Source: Branchiostoma floridae (lineage: Eukaryota > Chordata > Leptocardii > Amphioxiformes > Branchiostomatidae). Taken from it: a stretch of 64,000 bases of DNA. The notes below the pieces were generated by a model, which was not told where the DNA came from, ran no database searches, and saw only the letters and a program-made list of their open reading frames with translations. This document shows, piece after piece, positions 26,415 through 36,409 of this stretch (position 1 is the stretch's first letter; each line of letters opens with the position of its first letter). Made by a program: the position numbers and the translations under genes. The stretch is from the NCBI RefSeq assembly GCF_000003815.2, contig NC_049991.1:16972776-17036775 (forward strand), written 5' to 3'.

Positions 26415-27966
26415 TTATTTTTTTCCTCCTATGTACTCTGCTTCAAACTTTAAGAAATCATCCTCGGAGAAGACAGTTGTTTCCTTCGTCTTCCTCTTCT
26501 TCTTTGGTTGGTTCTTAGCTAGTCTGCCCCGCTGATGTTCTAGTATCTGAAACAACAAAAAGAACAATTAATGATATGGAAAATGAACACATTACCAACA
26601 TGCATGTCAAGAGAAGTACTAGTATGTCAATTTTAGCAAAACACTTTTACAAATGCAAGAGACTCAAATGAAATACAGATTCTCTTCTGAGGAAGGTAAA
26701 AATGATTAGACCATGCAATCACTCTATGCTTAAAATGGTCTGATTACCTTTTCTTCCAGGTGTCTGTCCACTTTTGTTTTGAAACTTCTGATATATCTTA
26801 GGTTGTCTTTCGTGTGGTCTTCCTTCTGCTGTCTTTTATATTGCTCTGCAATGCAATAAGAGAGAGAAAGGTTACCATTTGCAGTCAAAAGATGCAGTCA
26901 GTCTTACTGTCAAAAGATTTAAGTAAAAAAGGTTTCAACTCAACTCAACCCAGCCTTCTAATAGTTACATTTTGTATTCAGAGTATTTATGAAGATGAAA
27001 TTTCTAAAGAAAATATAGTTGGTTTGAGGTTGTCCACTACTATTTGCCTATAGTACTTAAAGATTGTAAAGCCAACCTATTGCAGAGACGGTGATTTTGT
27101 CCTTCACAGTGAGGTCGTCTCTCCGTCGGCCCCTCTGTAGTCTCCTCAGCTGTTTCCTCACTCCTCTCCTGTTGGTGCCTATCAGCTCAGCTGGGTTCTG
27201 GGCCTTTCTCTTCCCTTTGGTTCCTTCTGCGCCATCTGGGATTCACAGGCACAACAGAAATGGAGCATAACTGATATACAATATTGAACAGGCTTTCATT
27301 TAGCCTGGATACCAGACCCCAGCCCGATCTCAAAAATATCTGTTGTGTGACACGATAGATATTTTTGAGATTGAGTTGGGGTCTGGTATCCAGGCTAGCT
27401 TTCATTAAATATCCGAGTGACCACAGCAGCTATATGATATCAAGGAGTATTCATCAATGAAACCTCCTTGACGATATTCTCCAATCACAAAATGTTACAT
27501 GTATACAGTCGACGTCACCTTAAGGCTTAGGGACTTAATGTACTTTGATGTGTAAAGATATTGTGATTAGCAAGACAAAAAGGACAACTTTCTAGTCACC
27601 CATCTCCATAGTCCACTCCTATATAAACATGCTTCATAAATTTCAATTTTCATTTTTATATTTTTTTCTAGTGTCTACTAAAACTGTATTCTTATTTGTT
27701 GATAAGTAGCTATTGGCTATAGCTATTTTCTCATAATTAAATACAAGTAGTGCTGATAACAGACTACAAACGAGCCAGAAACCACATGCATTTCCTGATC
27801 AATTATCAAACTCCTACATCAACAACATGGAGAAAAAACGTATTTTTCTCCCGTGGGAGGGGGGCACTGCCAACAAGATGCAAATGCAGACCTGTTTTTA
27901 CACCATACCTTCGATAAGATCGTCCTTAAACAGATCCAAGGCCTTCCTAACGAGCGATGCCGACAT
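26415..27966 (-). CDS. RPS19BP1: RPS19-binding protein 1 / active regulator of SIRT1 (AROS)
   Basis: A small basic nucleolar protein that in mammals binds ribosomal protein S19 and modulates SIRT1. Four exons: 27909-27966 (MSASLVRKALDLFKDDLIE), 27077-27235, 26748-26845 and 26415-26546. All are GT-AG and in phase, giving 148 aa (human about 136). The middle is Arg/Lys-rich (GTNRRGVRKQLRRLQRGRRR), as expected for a nucleolar/ribosome factor. The C-terminal TTVFSEDDFLKFEAEY block is the clearest family signature. The gene is convergent with COPS3. A minus-strand AATAAA (26414-26419) overlaps the TAA stop, leaving almost no 3' UTR if it is used. Confidence 0.92.
27301..27397. mobile_element. 97-bp palindromic MITE with 9-bp target duplication
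   Basis: The left arm starts TAGCCTGGATACCAGACCCC and the right arm is its near-perfect complement. Both arms continue to AAAAATATCT/AGATATTTTT around a short loop. The flanks are GCTTTCATT on both sides (27292-27300 and 27398-27406), a 9-bp duplication of the length made by Mutator-like elements. It lies in an RPS19BP1 intron. Confidence 0.9.
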
Positions 27967-28403
27967 CACAAAAGCAGCCTTGGGCTAAAATGCACAGCTT
28001 GGCGGCAAACAGGGTCTATAAACAACGTGGAGATCCTTGACACAAAAACTCCAGAGTTCATGTAGAAAACGTGTCAGGTTGGGATGGTACACGGTCTCTG
28101 GTTGGCTGTAAGGCTAAGGTGTGGCACTTAAAATTTCTAACGGCAAAGCTGATTGGTTATGCTAATTAATCTGCAGACGGTTCAAAGGTGAGTGACCTGG
28201 TGCGACCTTGGCTCCAAATGTTTTTTGCGAAAAGCTTCTTCGTGGTCGTCTTCACGTCCACCTCCTCAGTTTAACGGCACTTTCCCGCCATTTATCCGCT
28301 ACGTGACGCTTTCTGCGTCTTCCAAGGAGAGAAGTGTGTGTCTAAGGAGGCGTAGCAGCGTCTTTGAAGAGCGAACAGTCCCCGGTTGGATAAAAAGTCA
28401 CAG
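27967..28403 (+). promoter_or_regulatory. Divergent promoter and possible CARHSP1 non-coding first exon
   Basis: Just upstream of the RPS19BP1 ATG (27966) the DNA is GC-richer. At about 28200-28403 a stretch ends AAAGTCACAG before GTAAACAGG, a good splice donor on the plus strand. The CARHSP1-like coding exon at 36410 begins behind a splice acceptor (36373), so a 5' UTR exon is required upstream; this is the best candidate I see. The exon and the shared promoter are both inference. Confidence 0.3.
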
Positions 28404-28848
28404 GTAAACAGGTTGTTTTTGTCAGTTTTCTTTGGAGGCGTTTCCGATAACTACCAGCACGCCTCGGACAGGAGGGCCGTGGGAGGGGGGCGGCAGTTAG
28501 AAGTTTCCTAATGCGTGTAGAGTAAGGATAATCTGAATGTTGTAGTTTTAAGTCTTTGTCTTGTCAATATCGTAAAATAATTATGAATAGTGGATCTAAC
28601 ATAAACAGCCACACTTCTAGAAAGGTGAGAACATACTGGAAAAACTAGTTTGACCTAGGAGGTTGAATAGAGGAGATACGGTACGTTTCTTCTTGACCCG
28701 GCCACGAAATTATGTCTCATCTCAAGAAAATTGCTTTTTAGGCGGGATGTCTTTTCAATAATACTTCTCTATGCACTTGACAGGATGTCCCTGTCAATAA
28801 GCAATTTTTTGTACTATTGACAGGATGTCCCTGTTAGATTCGTAGATT

Positions 28849-29948
28849 ATATAACGGGGGGGATCCAATGTCCGGTTACTGTTCTAAGTGAATGCGCATG
28901 GCTTTTGTCATCGTACATTTTACTGAGAACCCATCAAAAACAAGTCAAGATCTTTTTAACAACCATATAACTGTGATTCAAGCTGTGCAGACATACATTT
29001 CATTTAACGGCAGCATTCCGATCTGTAGTTCGACAGCGCGCGAAACTATTGGCAGGTTTTGACTTGCGTTTCAGTGGAACGTTCTAACACAAAAAAGGGG
29101 ATCCAAACTCCGATAAGTTACAACCAAGCCATCTCTGCATATTTCTAAGCGTCCTATGCATGCAAAATAACACTAAACGTCTGCAATACTATTTTTGTCA
29201 CAAATACGTGCAATATTTTGAATTACGCTACATATTCAAATACGTTTAGTTACAAGGTTTACCTCTCACGGCGAAACCAACCTGTCGCCAAAAAAGAAAA
29301 TGGCGGCACATTTGTTTACGTCTGCCTGTGATTGCGCTTTTTCACTTTCGGCTTCTTTATTTCCCGCTTCAACCTCGTTTTTAACAGCAGAAATGGCTAC
29401 AGGATTTATTAAGTCGGTAGGGATCGATTTTCTTGAATGATCGGTACTCTACTGATGGGTTGACTAACTCCATCGTGTTGAGCATCGCTCGGCTTCCTTC
29501 AAAGGTGATTGGCAAAGATGGCGGGGTGACAGGGCCGTGAACATGCGGCATAATTTAGCTCCGATTATCCAACTATAAAAGCAAAGACATGACATAGCTG
29601 TGCTTCTTTAGGAAGTCTTATAGATATCCTTCTTATCTGTGGTGGTATCCTTTCACATTTCGTATTTTACGATGAATAATTTAAGAATTTCCCGGGCCAT
29701 GTTCTCGATAAGTTCGCTCGTCAGCATGCACGGATGGCGTCAAACATGTGTAATTTTTTCAATCGTTATCTGTTGGGGATTGCCAACTTGGACACATACT
29801 CTGACTTTTCAGATATTTACAACAAGATTTAGTCCATAACAAGTTGTACTTATCATGTGCTGACACTTATGCATATCTCCGCAAAAATGATTTTAAAACC
29901 CTACCGGAGTTTGGACCCCTACCGGACTTTGGACCCCTCCCGTTATAT
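28849..29948. mobile_element. 1.1-kb non-autonomous DNA transposon
   Basis: The ends ATATAACGGGGGGGATCCAA (left) and the complement of ATATAACGGGAGGGGTCCAA (right) match at about 25 of 28 positions as terminal inverted repeats. The right end carries an additional tandem 'ggacccctaccgga' block. The interior has no transposase-like frame. Both flanks carry GACAGGATGTCCCTGT-type repeats, so either it inserted into that array or the array belongs to a larger element. Confidence 0.6.
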
Positions 29949-32900
29949 CTATGATTTTATCAGCAATTTTCACTTTTGAAAAATGTGTTTCACTGTTGAC
30001 AACATGTCCCTGTCAAGAATATTTTTTGCACTATTGACAAGACTTCTGTGTCATTATTGGCAGGATGTTCTTGTCAATAGCCAATTAAGGATTATCATTA
30101 GTTATTGTGTTTATACCAGAGAAGGATGACCCAGTCCAGCAGGTGTTCCTTGTATACAGAAGCAGGCTGGAAATTACAGTAAGAACCAGAGAGGAAGTCA
30201 AACAATGGAGTCCTGCTGGGGCAAACACAATATGCAGACAGGAAACTACGTATGAATGGAGCAAAGCGGACACATATTTTGATTGTTGTAGCACAGAGCT
30301 GGGTTCACTTCCTAAGGGTGACACAATGACATGCGATGACATCATTTAAGGGAAGGACACAAACATTTATGATGTATATAGTAGAAAACCTTTTTATATA
30401 GCACCAATAGCTCTGGAGAAATCTTTATTTTTTAAATTTGTGTTCTGTTGCTTGGTGGAGCTAGATGACAGATGTCCTTGACATGGCATAAAAACTGTGT
30501 TGTGACCTTAATCAAATCTGTCATAAAAGACAGGTTTAGACAACTTTTATGGGGGATATTCATGATTTCACCTCAAAAAGATGACTGAATTCAGCTTCTA
30601 CTGGTACGTAATATAGATTGATGAAAGCAGATGTCACCTTAAAAATTTAAAAAAAAGTATTTGTGAAGAGAGAAATGTTGCTGAAGTGACACAGTCACGT
30701 TCCTTATCTCAAGCAGCGATGTCGATTTTCCAGCGTTCTGTTGGCAATAACCATAAAGTAGGATTTAGGGAGTAAGTGGTGCTCATATGTTGCTATAATG
30801 GATGCACACACTTTCAGAACGCACCGGATCAATATGTTACGTTGGTAACAGCACGTAGCTCACATTAATAACAAGGGTTTTCACCAATCAGCTTGTCTAC
30901 CGGGAAAATGGAAAATAGATTAGAATTATGTCACGCCAGAGGTGAGTGCAGGAATGTTGAGCTAGAGATTCTAATGCTGAGCAAAACTACATCTTGATGA
31001 TCTTATCTTATTGGGAAATCTGTACACATCCTATCTCTACAATTTTGAAGTTATCACATCAGTAGGTTTTACTGATTCTCTTTCATTTGATCTTGAGCTG
31101 TTCCACTCTACAGAAAAAAAGCAACTTGGATCTAGAAAAAAAAAGGAAATTTACTTTCTCAAAACTTGTTATTATATAAAATGTTTTCAGTGTCCTCTTT
31201 TATTCATCAGTTCTAATTGGGTTATTATAAGTCATTTATAGATATGTATCTTTTTATTGATTCGTGATGACCTTTATTATATTAGAATTGATTTGATGAT
31301 GTAACACTGGCAAAGTAGTGTTTAGCACTTTATTTCAGAATCTGCAGTTCACAGATGTGTATTGTAGCTCTGTAAGATTAAAAATTTTAAGAATAGAAAA
31401 ATACAAGGGTTAGAGTATATATGTTGTTGCTGTTATTAAAACATATAACCAATACAAATTTGGTGGCAATTTATATATATATTCCAAGATATCTCAGGCA
31501 GGCCACTAATTTTGCCTTCCCTCCCTATATACATTTCTGAGAAAAAATGTTGAAGACAAGAACCCAGCTTTTTTTTACTAGAAGTAGTAGTAGACTCAGA
31601 GCTCAAGTCTAACTGCAGAGGGCATAGTTGATGTTCATGTCCCAGAAACCCAGTTCCCCAGGAATAGCAAAACAAACCTGGTCCTAATCAAAACAGCCAT
31701 GAAGGAAGGCCATGTTTCTCCATCCAGACTGGCAGGTGTATCTCATCACATCTGCTGGGTCATTCCAGCACTTGGACCTGGTAGTCCTTAACCAGACTAA
31801 TGTTGTTAAAGGGTGGAGCCACAAATAGCTAGAAAATAAAAATGTTTGTCAAAGTCAGTCCACCACATGATGTACATTTATATGTCTGTCAGTGTTACAT
31901 TGATGAAGGTTATACATCCAGGTAATAAGATACGCCAAAAAGCAGACATTCAAGCGACTGCGCAGACTTGTCCAGTTGATTGAATATCTGTTTTTCGGCA
32001 TATATGTGTAATTAAAAGGTCGACAAGTTGACCCACAAATAGCCAGAGAATACCATCATGTATAGATCTCGATGTTTTGGAAGTCTATTTTGAGAGCACC
32101 ATTTCATGCACCAGCCTTTTGTTGACAGACATTACACAGTCCCCATGTTGGTGTTTCGGCTACAAAAACACTTGGGATTTGGAGGAAATAGTTGAAGGGC
32201 ATGTCATGGCTACATTTCTACAGGGAAGCCATGGGAAAATCATATAATTAAGGAGTTAAATTACTAAACTACTAGTAAATCTTTTAAATCAGATTTGAAA
32301 CCCCTCTCCTAATCATCATGCATATGACATGTCTTTTCACCGATTCACACATTGCTTCCTGTTTCAGTGTTGACTGTTCACCAAAAATGCGAGGGTTAGG
32401 AATACATGCAGTTCTTTGTTGAGACTTGAGGTCTAGTCGGTTACTTAATTAATTCCAGCCAGCATTTCCAGATATTTCCAGTGGGCGGCACTTGACTATT
32501 GCACAAAAACTGTTTTCACTTCTTTGCAACCAGTTGGCTGAATCATCAAACAGTTTAAAGGTAACCACAAGTGTATGAAAGAAAAGAAAAAAAGATGAAA
32601 CAACTACAGATGAACTTGTATAAAACATCTATCAAATCTTCAAGCAGATCATACAGTAGCATTTTATTAAGATATTATCAAAAGCTGCCAGAGGAGCGAA
32701 GCTGGTCTAGAAGTACATGTATGTGCCCATTTGACTCCCTTTTGCTGTTTACTAGTATACTCCTTGGCCAGCTTTGATACTATCTTATGGCACCGTAGGA
32801 TCTGCTTGGAGATGATAAAAATTATTGTCTTGAAATTCCAGGAATATGATAGTGTCACCAATTCTACAATCTACATTCAGTCACCAAAAGACTAGGCATT

Positions 32901-33064
32901 CTCAGAATAGTGTTGCCCCAACTTATCTAATTTTGTCCTCCGGTGCCAGACAGTGCTTTCAGACGAGTGTGTTGTATTGAATTACCTGCAATAATGGAGC
33001 CACGTTTATCTGGCTAAAAGCATTATCATGTCCTGTCACTGTCTGTGGTGCTGAGATAACCTCC

Positions 33065-33635
33065 GGCACTTCAGTACTCAGGCTTTTTTGTAAAGAGGGA
33101 ACAAGGGAACGAGGGCACTGTGCCCCCATGCTCTAACCATGTACTGTATAACTAATTTTTTTATTACCCTGGGGAGCACATTCTCTGACAAGCATAAAAT
33201 CAGATTGACCAGGGATGCTACTGCTAGTAGATCACATACACTAGTAGATGGCTGCAGTCTTCAACTGTGATCGTCACTTCAGCAGGGCTTTTTCTGAAGA
33301 GGGAACAAGGGCACTGTGCCCCCATGCTCTAACCATGTGCTGTATTACCCTGGGGAGCACATCCTCTGACAATTATGAAATTAGATTGACCAGCAGGGAT
33401 GCTACTACTAGTAGTACTAGTAGAAGACATATGGTTGCAGCCTTCAGCTGATCGTCACTTCAGCAGGGCTTTTTTCTAAAGAGAGAACAAGGGCACTGTG
33501 CTCCCATGCTCTAACCATGTACTGCATTACCCTGGGGAGCAGATCCTCTGACAATTATAAAATCAGATTGACCAGGCTCGGGATACTAGTTACTAGAGGA
33601 TCACTTGCAGAGTATGGCTGCAGTCTTCAACTGTG
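33065..33635 (+). repeat. About 190-bp tandem repeat, three copies
   Basis: Three diverged units share 'gaacaagggcactgtgcccc', 'catgctctaaccatgt', 'taccctggggagca' and 'cagattgaccag' in the same order (units near 33065, 33270 and 33440). Unit junctions carry ACTAGTAG words. Confidence 0.85.
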
Positions 33636-34328
33636 ATCTGCCTGACCGTAATTTCCCCCCTCAGGATCATGAGGATGACTTGTCTTTAGAATTATCCATT
33701 TTATCATAAAACTACACACCCTTGAACTTGAAAAGGGGGCCTCCTCCCTTTCACACTATTTCCCTGCTTGGTAGCTCTGCTCCCTCGAAGTGCTCAACTT
33801 TGTAATTTGTCTTGTACATTAACCCCTGCTTCAGTCCCTTGAAAAATAAATTTAAAGGTAAACTGAGTTGAAGCATAGTACTGCATTAGTACTGCATTAT
33901 ATATCGTCCTTCCGCTAGATGTGTTTTCAGTCAGCACATCGGGTCATCATGAGTTTCTCAATTCATAGGTTTGACACCTATGGCCTAATGCAACTGAGTC
34001 ACTCTTGCTGCCGTTGCCACTAGGACATGACAATTGTGAAGTGCATGTACAAAATCTCTGAAATATGCTAATAAACAATCAACTCTTGATCGTATGATGA
34101 ATAGGTTAATTGTGAGAATAGTAGACGGTTGAACTAAATGTATGATTCCAGACTGTCCTGGTGACACAAAAGTAGCCCATACCTCTGCATTATTGATGAG
34201 CTTGTGTCTGACTGCAGGAATTTATTGTCGTTCCTATTGAGACTAAAGCCAGCCCTTGACCTAAAATAGGTATGTATTATTGATATTAGGTTACCCAGAT
34301 TTCTCCATGTTGGTAGCAACATTTGTAA

Positions 34329-34538
34329 TACTGTAATTCCTGATTTTTTCACTGTAATGTTATGTTCACGGTTTTCACTGTGACAACTATAACGTGAACT
34401 TATCATTACTGATAACAAATAAATCACAGCCTTTTTTAATGCGCACTTGTCACGACAGTGAACATTTAGTTCCGAGAACAAGTTAATTTTCTCAGACCGT
34501 GAAAGTTTGGTACCGTGAAGACAAAGTGAATTACAGTA
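34329..34538. mobile_element. TACTGTAATTC-end MITE
   Basis: A 210-bp element with ends TACTGTAATTC / GAATTACAGTA and an interior of 'gttcacggttttcactgtg' opposed to 'accgtgaa'. Its layout matches the TACTGTAAATGCA elements at 10492, 36627 and 52769, so it is probably a diverged subfamily. Confidence 0.65.
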
Positions 34539-34679
34539 GTTTCAGGACGAATTGTCTGGGTATTCATAGCACTATCACATTGCCCACGGTATTCGGGCGT
34601 ATCGATGGAAGATGAGCCCTATTTAAGATCGACAGAGGGTTGCGCGTATTATTCACCTGAAAACCGTCCCTGTCACAGA

Positions 34680-34740
34680 TAAGCCATACTTTGTACCTAG
34701 TACAATTGTTGTGCAATAAAGTTATTATTATAAGCAAGGC
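34680..34740 (+). mobile_element. Probable LINE 3' tail
   Basis: The sequence 'ttgtgcaataaagttattat' following 'acctagtacaattg' resembles the 3' ends of lancelet non-LTR retroelements (AATAAA plus short repeat tail). No reverse-transcriptase frame adjoins it, so it would be a 5'-truncated copy. Confidence 0.4.
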
Positions 34741-35769
34741 TCGGGCGATTGCCGCAGAATCATCATCTGATTGATTTTCGCCAAATGTGACAGAGGTAAA
34801 CTATTACCAGACTGCTGTGTAGCAATATTCTGTAAGATTTTCAATAATGCAGAACAGAAATGGTTGGTTTACTGCTTTACTTGTTATAATGAATTATACT
34901 ACTAAATGCTAGTTTATCAGTCTTTATATTTCGTTTGTCGGACTGATGTGTCCCATGTTGCTGAGTGTCGATTTTTGGCATCAGATCAAATGGAAAAGTA
35001 CTGCAGAACAGTTACTTCGTTCAAGTAAGCCCTGTCAGAAATCATCCTCCGGCAAAAGGAGATGATTTTATGTCTGCTCTGTATACGTAGCAAATCAAAT
35101 TTGGGTCTCCAGAGGACGCCATCGTAAAATCACTGCTTAACAAGCAGGTCGTGTGTAGTGTTAACTTTTATGTATGACATGCAGCGCAATACATTCCAAA
35201 ATGTTCCATCTTTCAATGAAATTGCTTGCCATTTTACCATTCCAATTTCTAAGTATGATTATAAAGCATTTGGTTTGCAAATAAAAATCTGTATCAACCA
35301 CTACACTGTAAGTGAAAATTTATAATGGTTGAAGTGCATCTGTGAAGGAAAGACAGACTGGCATGATGTACATAACTACTTCATTTACTAAAACCCTTGC
35401 TGAGACTTTTTATCCATCCGTCTGCATCATGTGATAAAAATGTATGTCTTTCAAACCCTAAAAATTCATTCCACGTCATTCAAAATTAAAGAAATCAAAG
35501 ATTCTGTTTAATGATACCATTTATGTCAGAATTTGTGATGGTACCATACAAGAGAAGTAAAATTCACAAGGCCATAAATGAATGCTCGTTACCAACCTCC
35601 CACAGTTCCCGTCTGTACCAGACGTTGCCCTAATTGGCCGACGCCCCCGGGATGTAGTTAACCTTTATTTCTGCGTGGCCCGAACCTTGATGATTTCCTG
35701 GAAGAGCACCTGGTCCAGCCTTAGTAACCATGGTTTCCATGGCAACAGGGAAGATTCAAAGAAAGAGTC

Positions 35770-36310
35770 CGTCTGAAAGTGACATCGCCAGCTGTGGTCA
35801 GCACTTGTTCTGTCCTTTAAGAGGCTTCTGAAGTAGTTGCCATGGCAACAGAGAAGACTGAAATTGTCCTTTTTTGCAGGAGCATGTCTGTAGTGGTTGT
35901 TAGCCTCCATAGCAGGCCCTATGGGGCCTTTTTTATGTCGTTTTTTTTTTGCTCGTAAAAATAATACACTTTTGCTGTGCATAAAAGTATTTGGTCGCTT
36001 GATCATTGGCCCCATAGAGCCTGCATGATTTTGGGCCCTCAAAGCAAAATAAATAACCTATTATTAAAAGAAATCGGCCACAAAAGTTTATTATGAGCCA
36101 AAAAAAGACGGAAAAAAAGGCCCAGAGAGCCTGCTATGGAGGCTAAGTGGTTGACACAGCAACAGAGAAGGTTAAAGTCCGTCTGAAAGTGACGTCACCA
36201 GCTGTGGTTGTTTTGTCATTTTTGCAGGAGAGACCAACAAGGGCGTGTCCACAGTAGTTGCCATGGCATCGGAGAAGACTCAAATTCACCTTTTGCGGGA
36301 GGAAGTCTGA
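35770..36310 (+). repeat. Decayed duplicates of the CARHSP1 first coding exon boundary
   Basis: The block 'gtccgtctgaaagtgac...gttttgtcatttttgcag|gagagaccaacaagggcg...gttgccATGGC' occurs near 36178-36300, and in weaker form near 35765-35880. It recurs as the true acceptor and ATG at 36330-36412. The copy at 36265 has ATGGCATCGGAGAAGACTC and stops after 16 codons. Confidence 0.75.
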
Positions 36311-36409
36311 GAGAGGAGGTTGAAACAAAGAGTCCGTCTGAAAATAATCTTTGGTTGTTTTGTCATTTTTACAGGAGAGACCAGCAAGGGCGTGTCCACA
36401 GTCGTTGCC

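Larger units (their letters stand above)
28404..36372. other. Long non-coding stretch (intergenic or CARHSP1 first intron)
   Basis: About 8 kb without a recognisable coding exon on either strand. It holds the 1.1-kb inverted-repeat element (28849-29948) in a cluster of GACAGGATGTCCCTGT repeats, a 190-bp tandem repeat (33065-33635), a MITE (34329-34538), a LINE-like tail near 34715-34735, and decayed duplicates of the CARHSP1 exon start (35770-36300). Open frames at 30107-30349 and 31011-31241 show no domain. Confidence 0.6.

Noticed and set aside
30107-30349. 80-codon plus-strand frame as a gene
   Set aside because: No recognised domain, and overlapping equal-length frame on the other strand.
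33065-33635. CRISPR-like array
   Set aside because: The units are long (~190 bp), diverged and contiguous, without unique spacers, in an animal genome.
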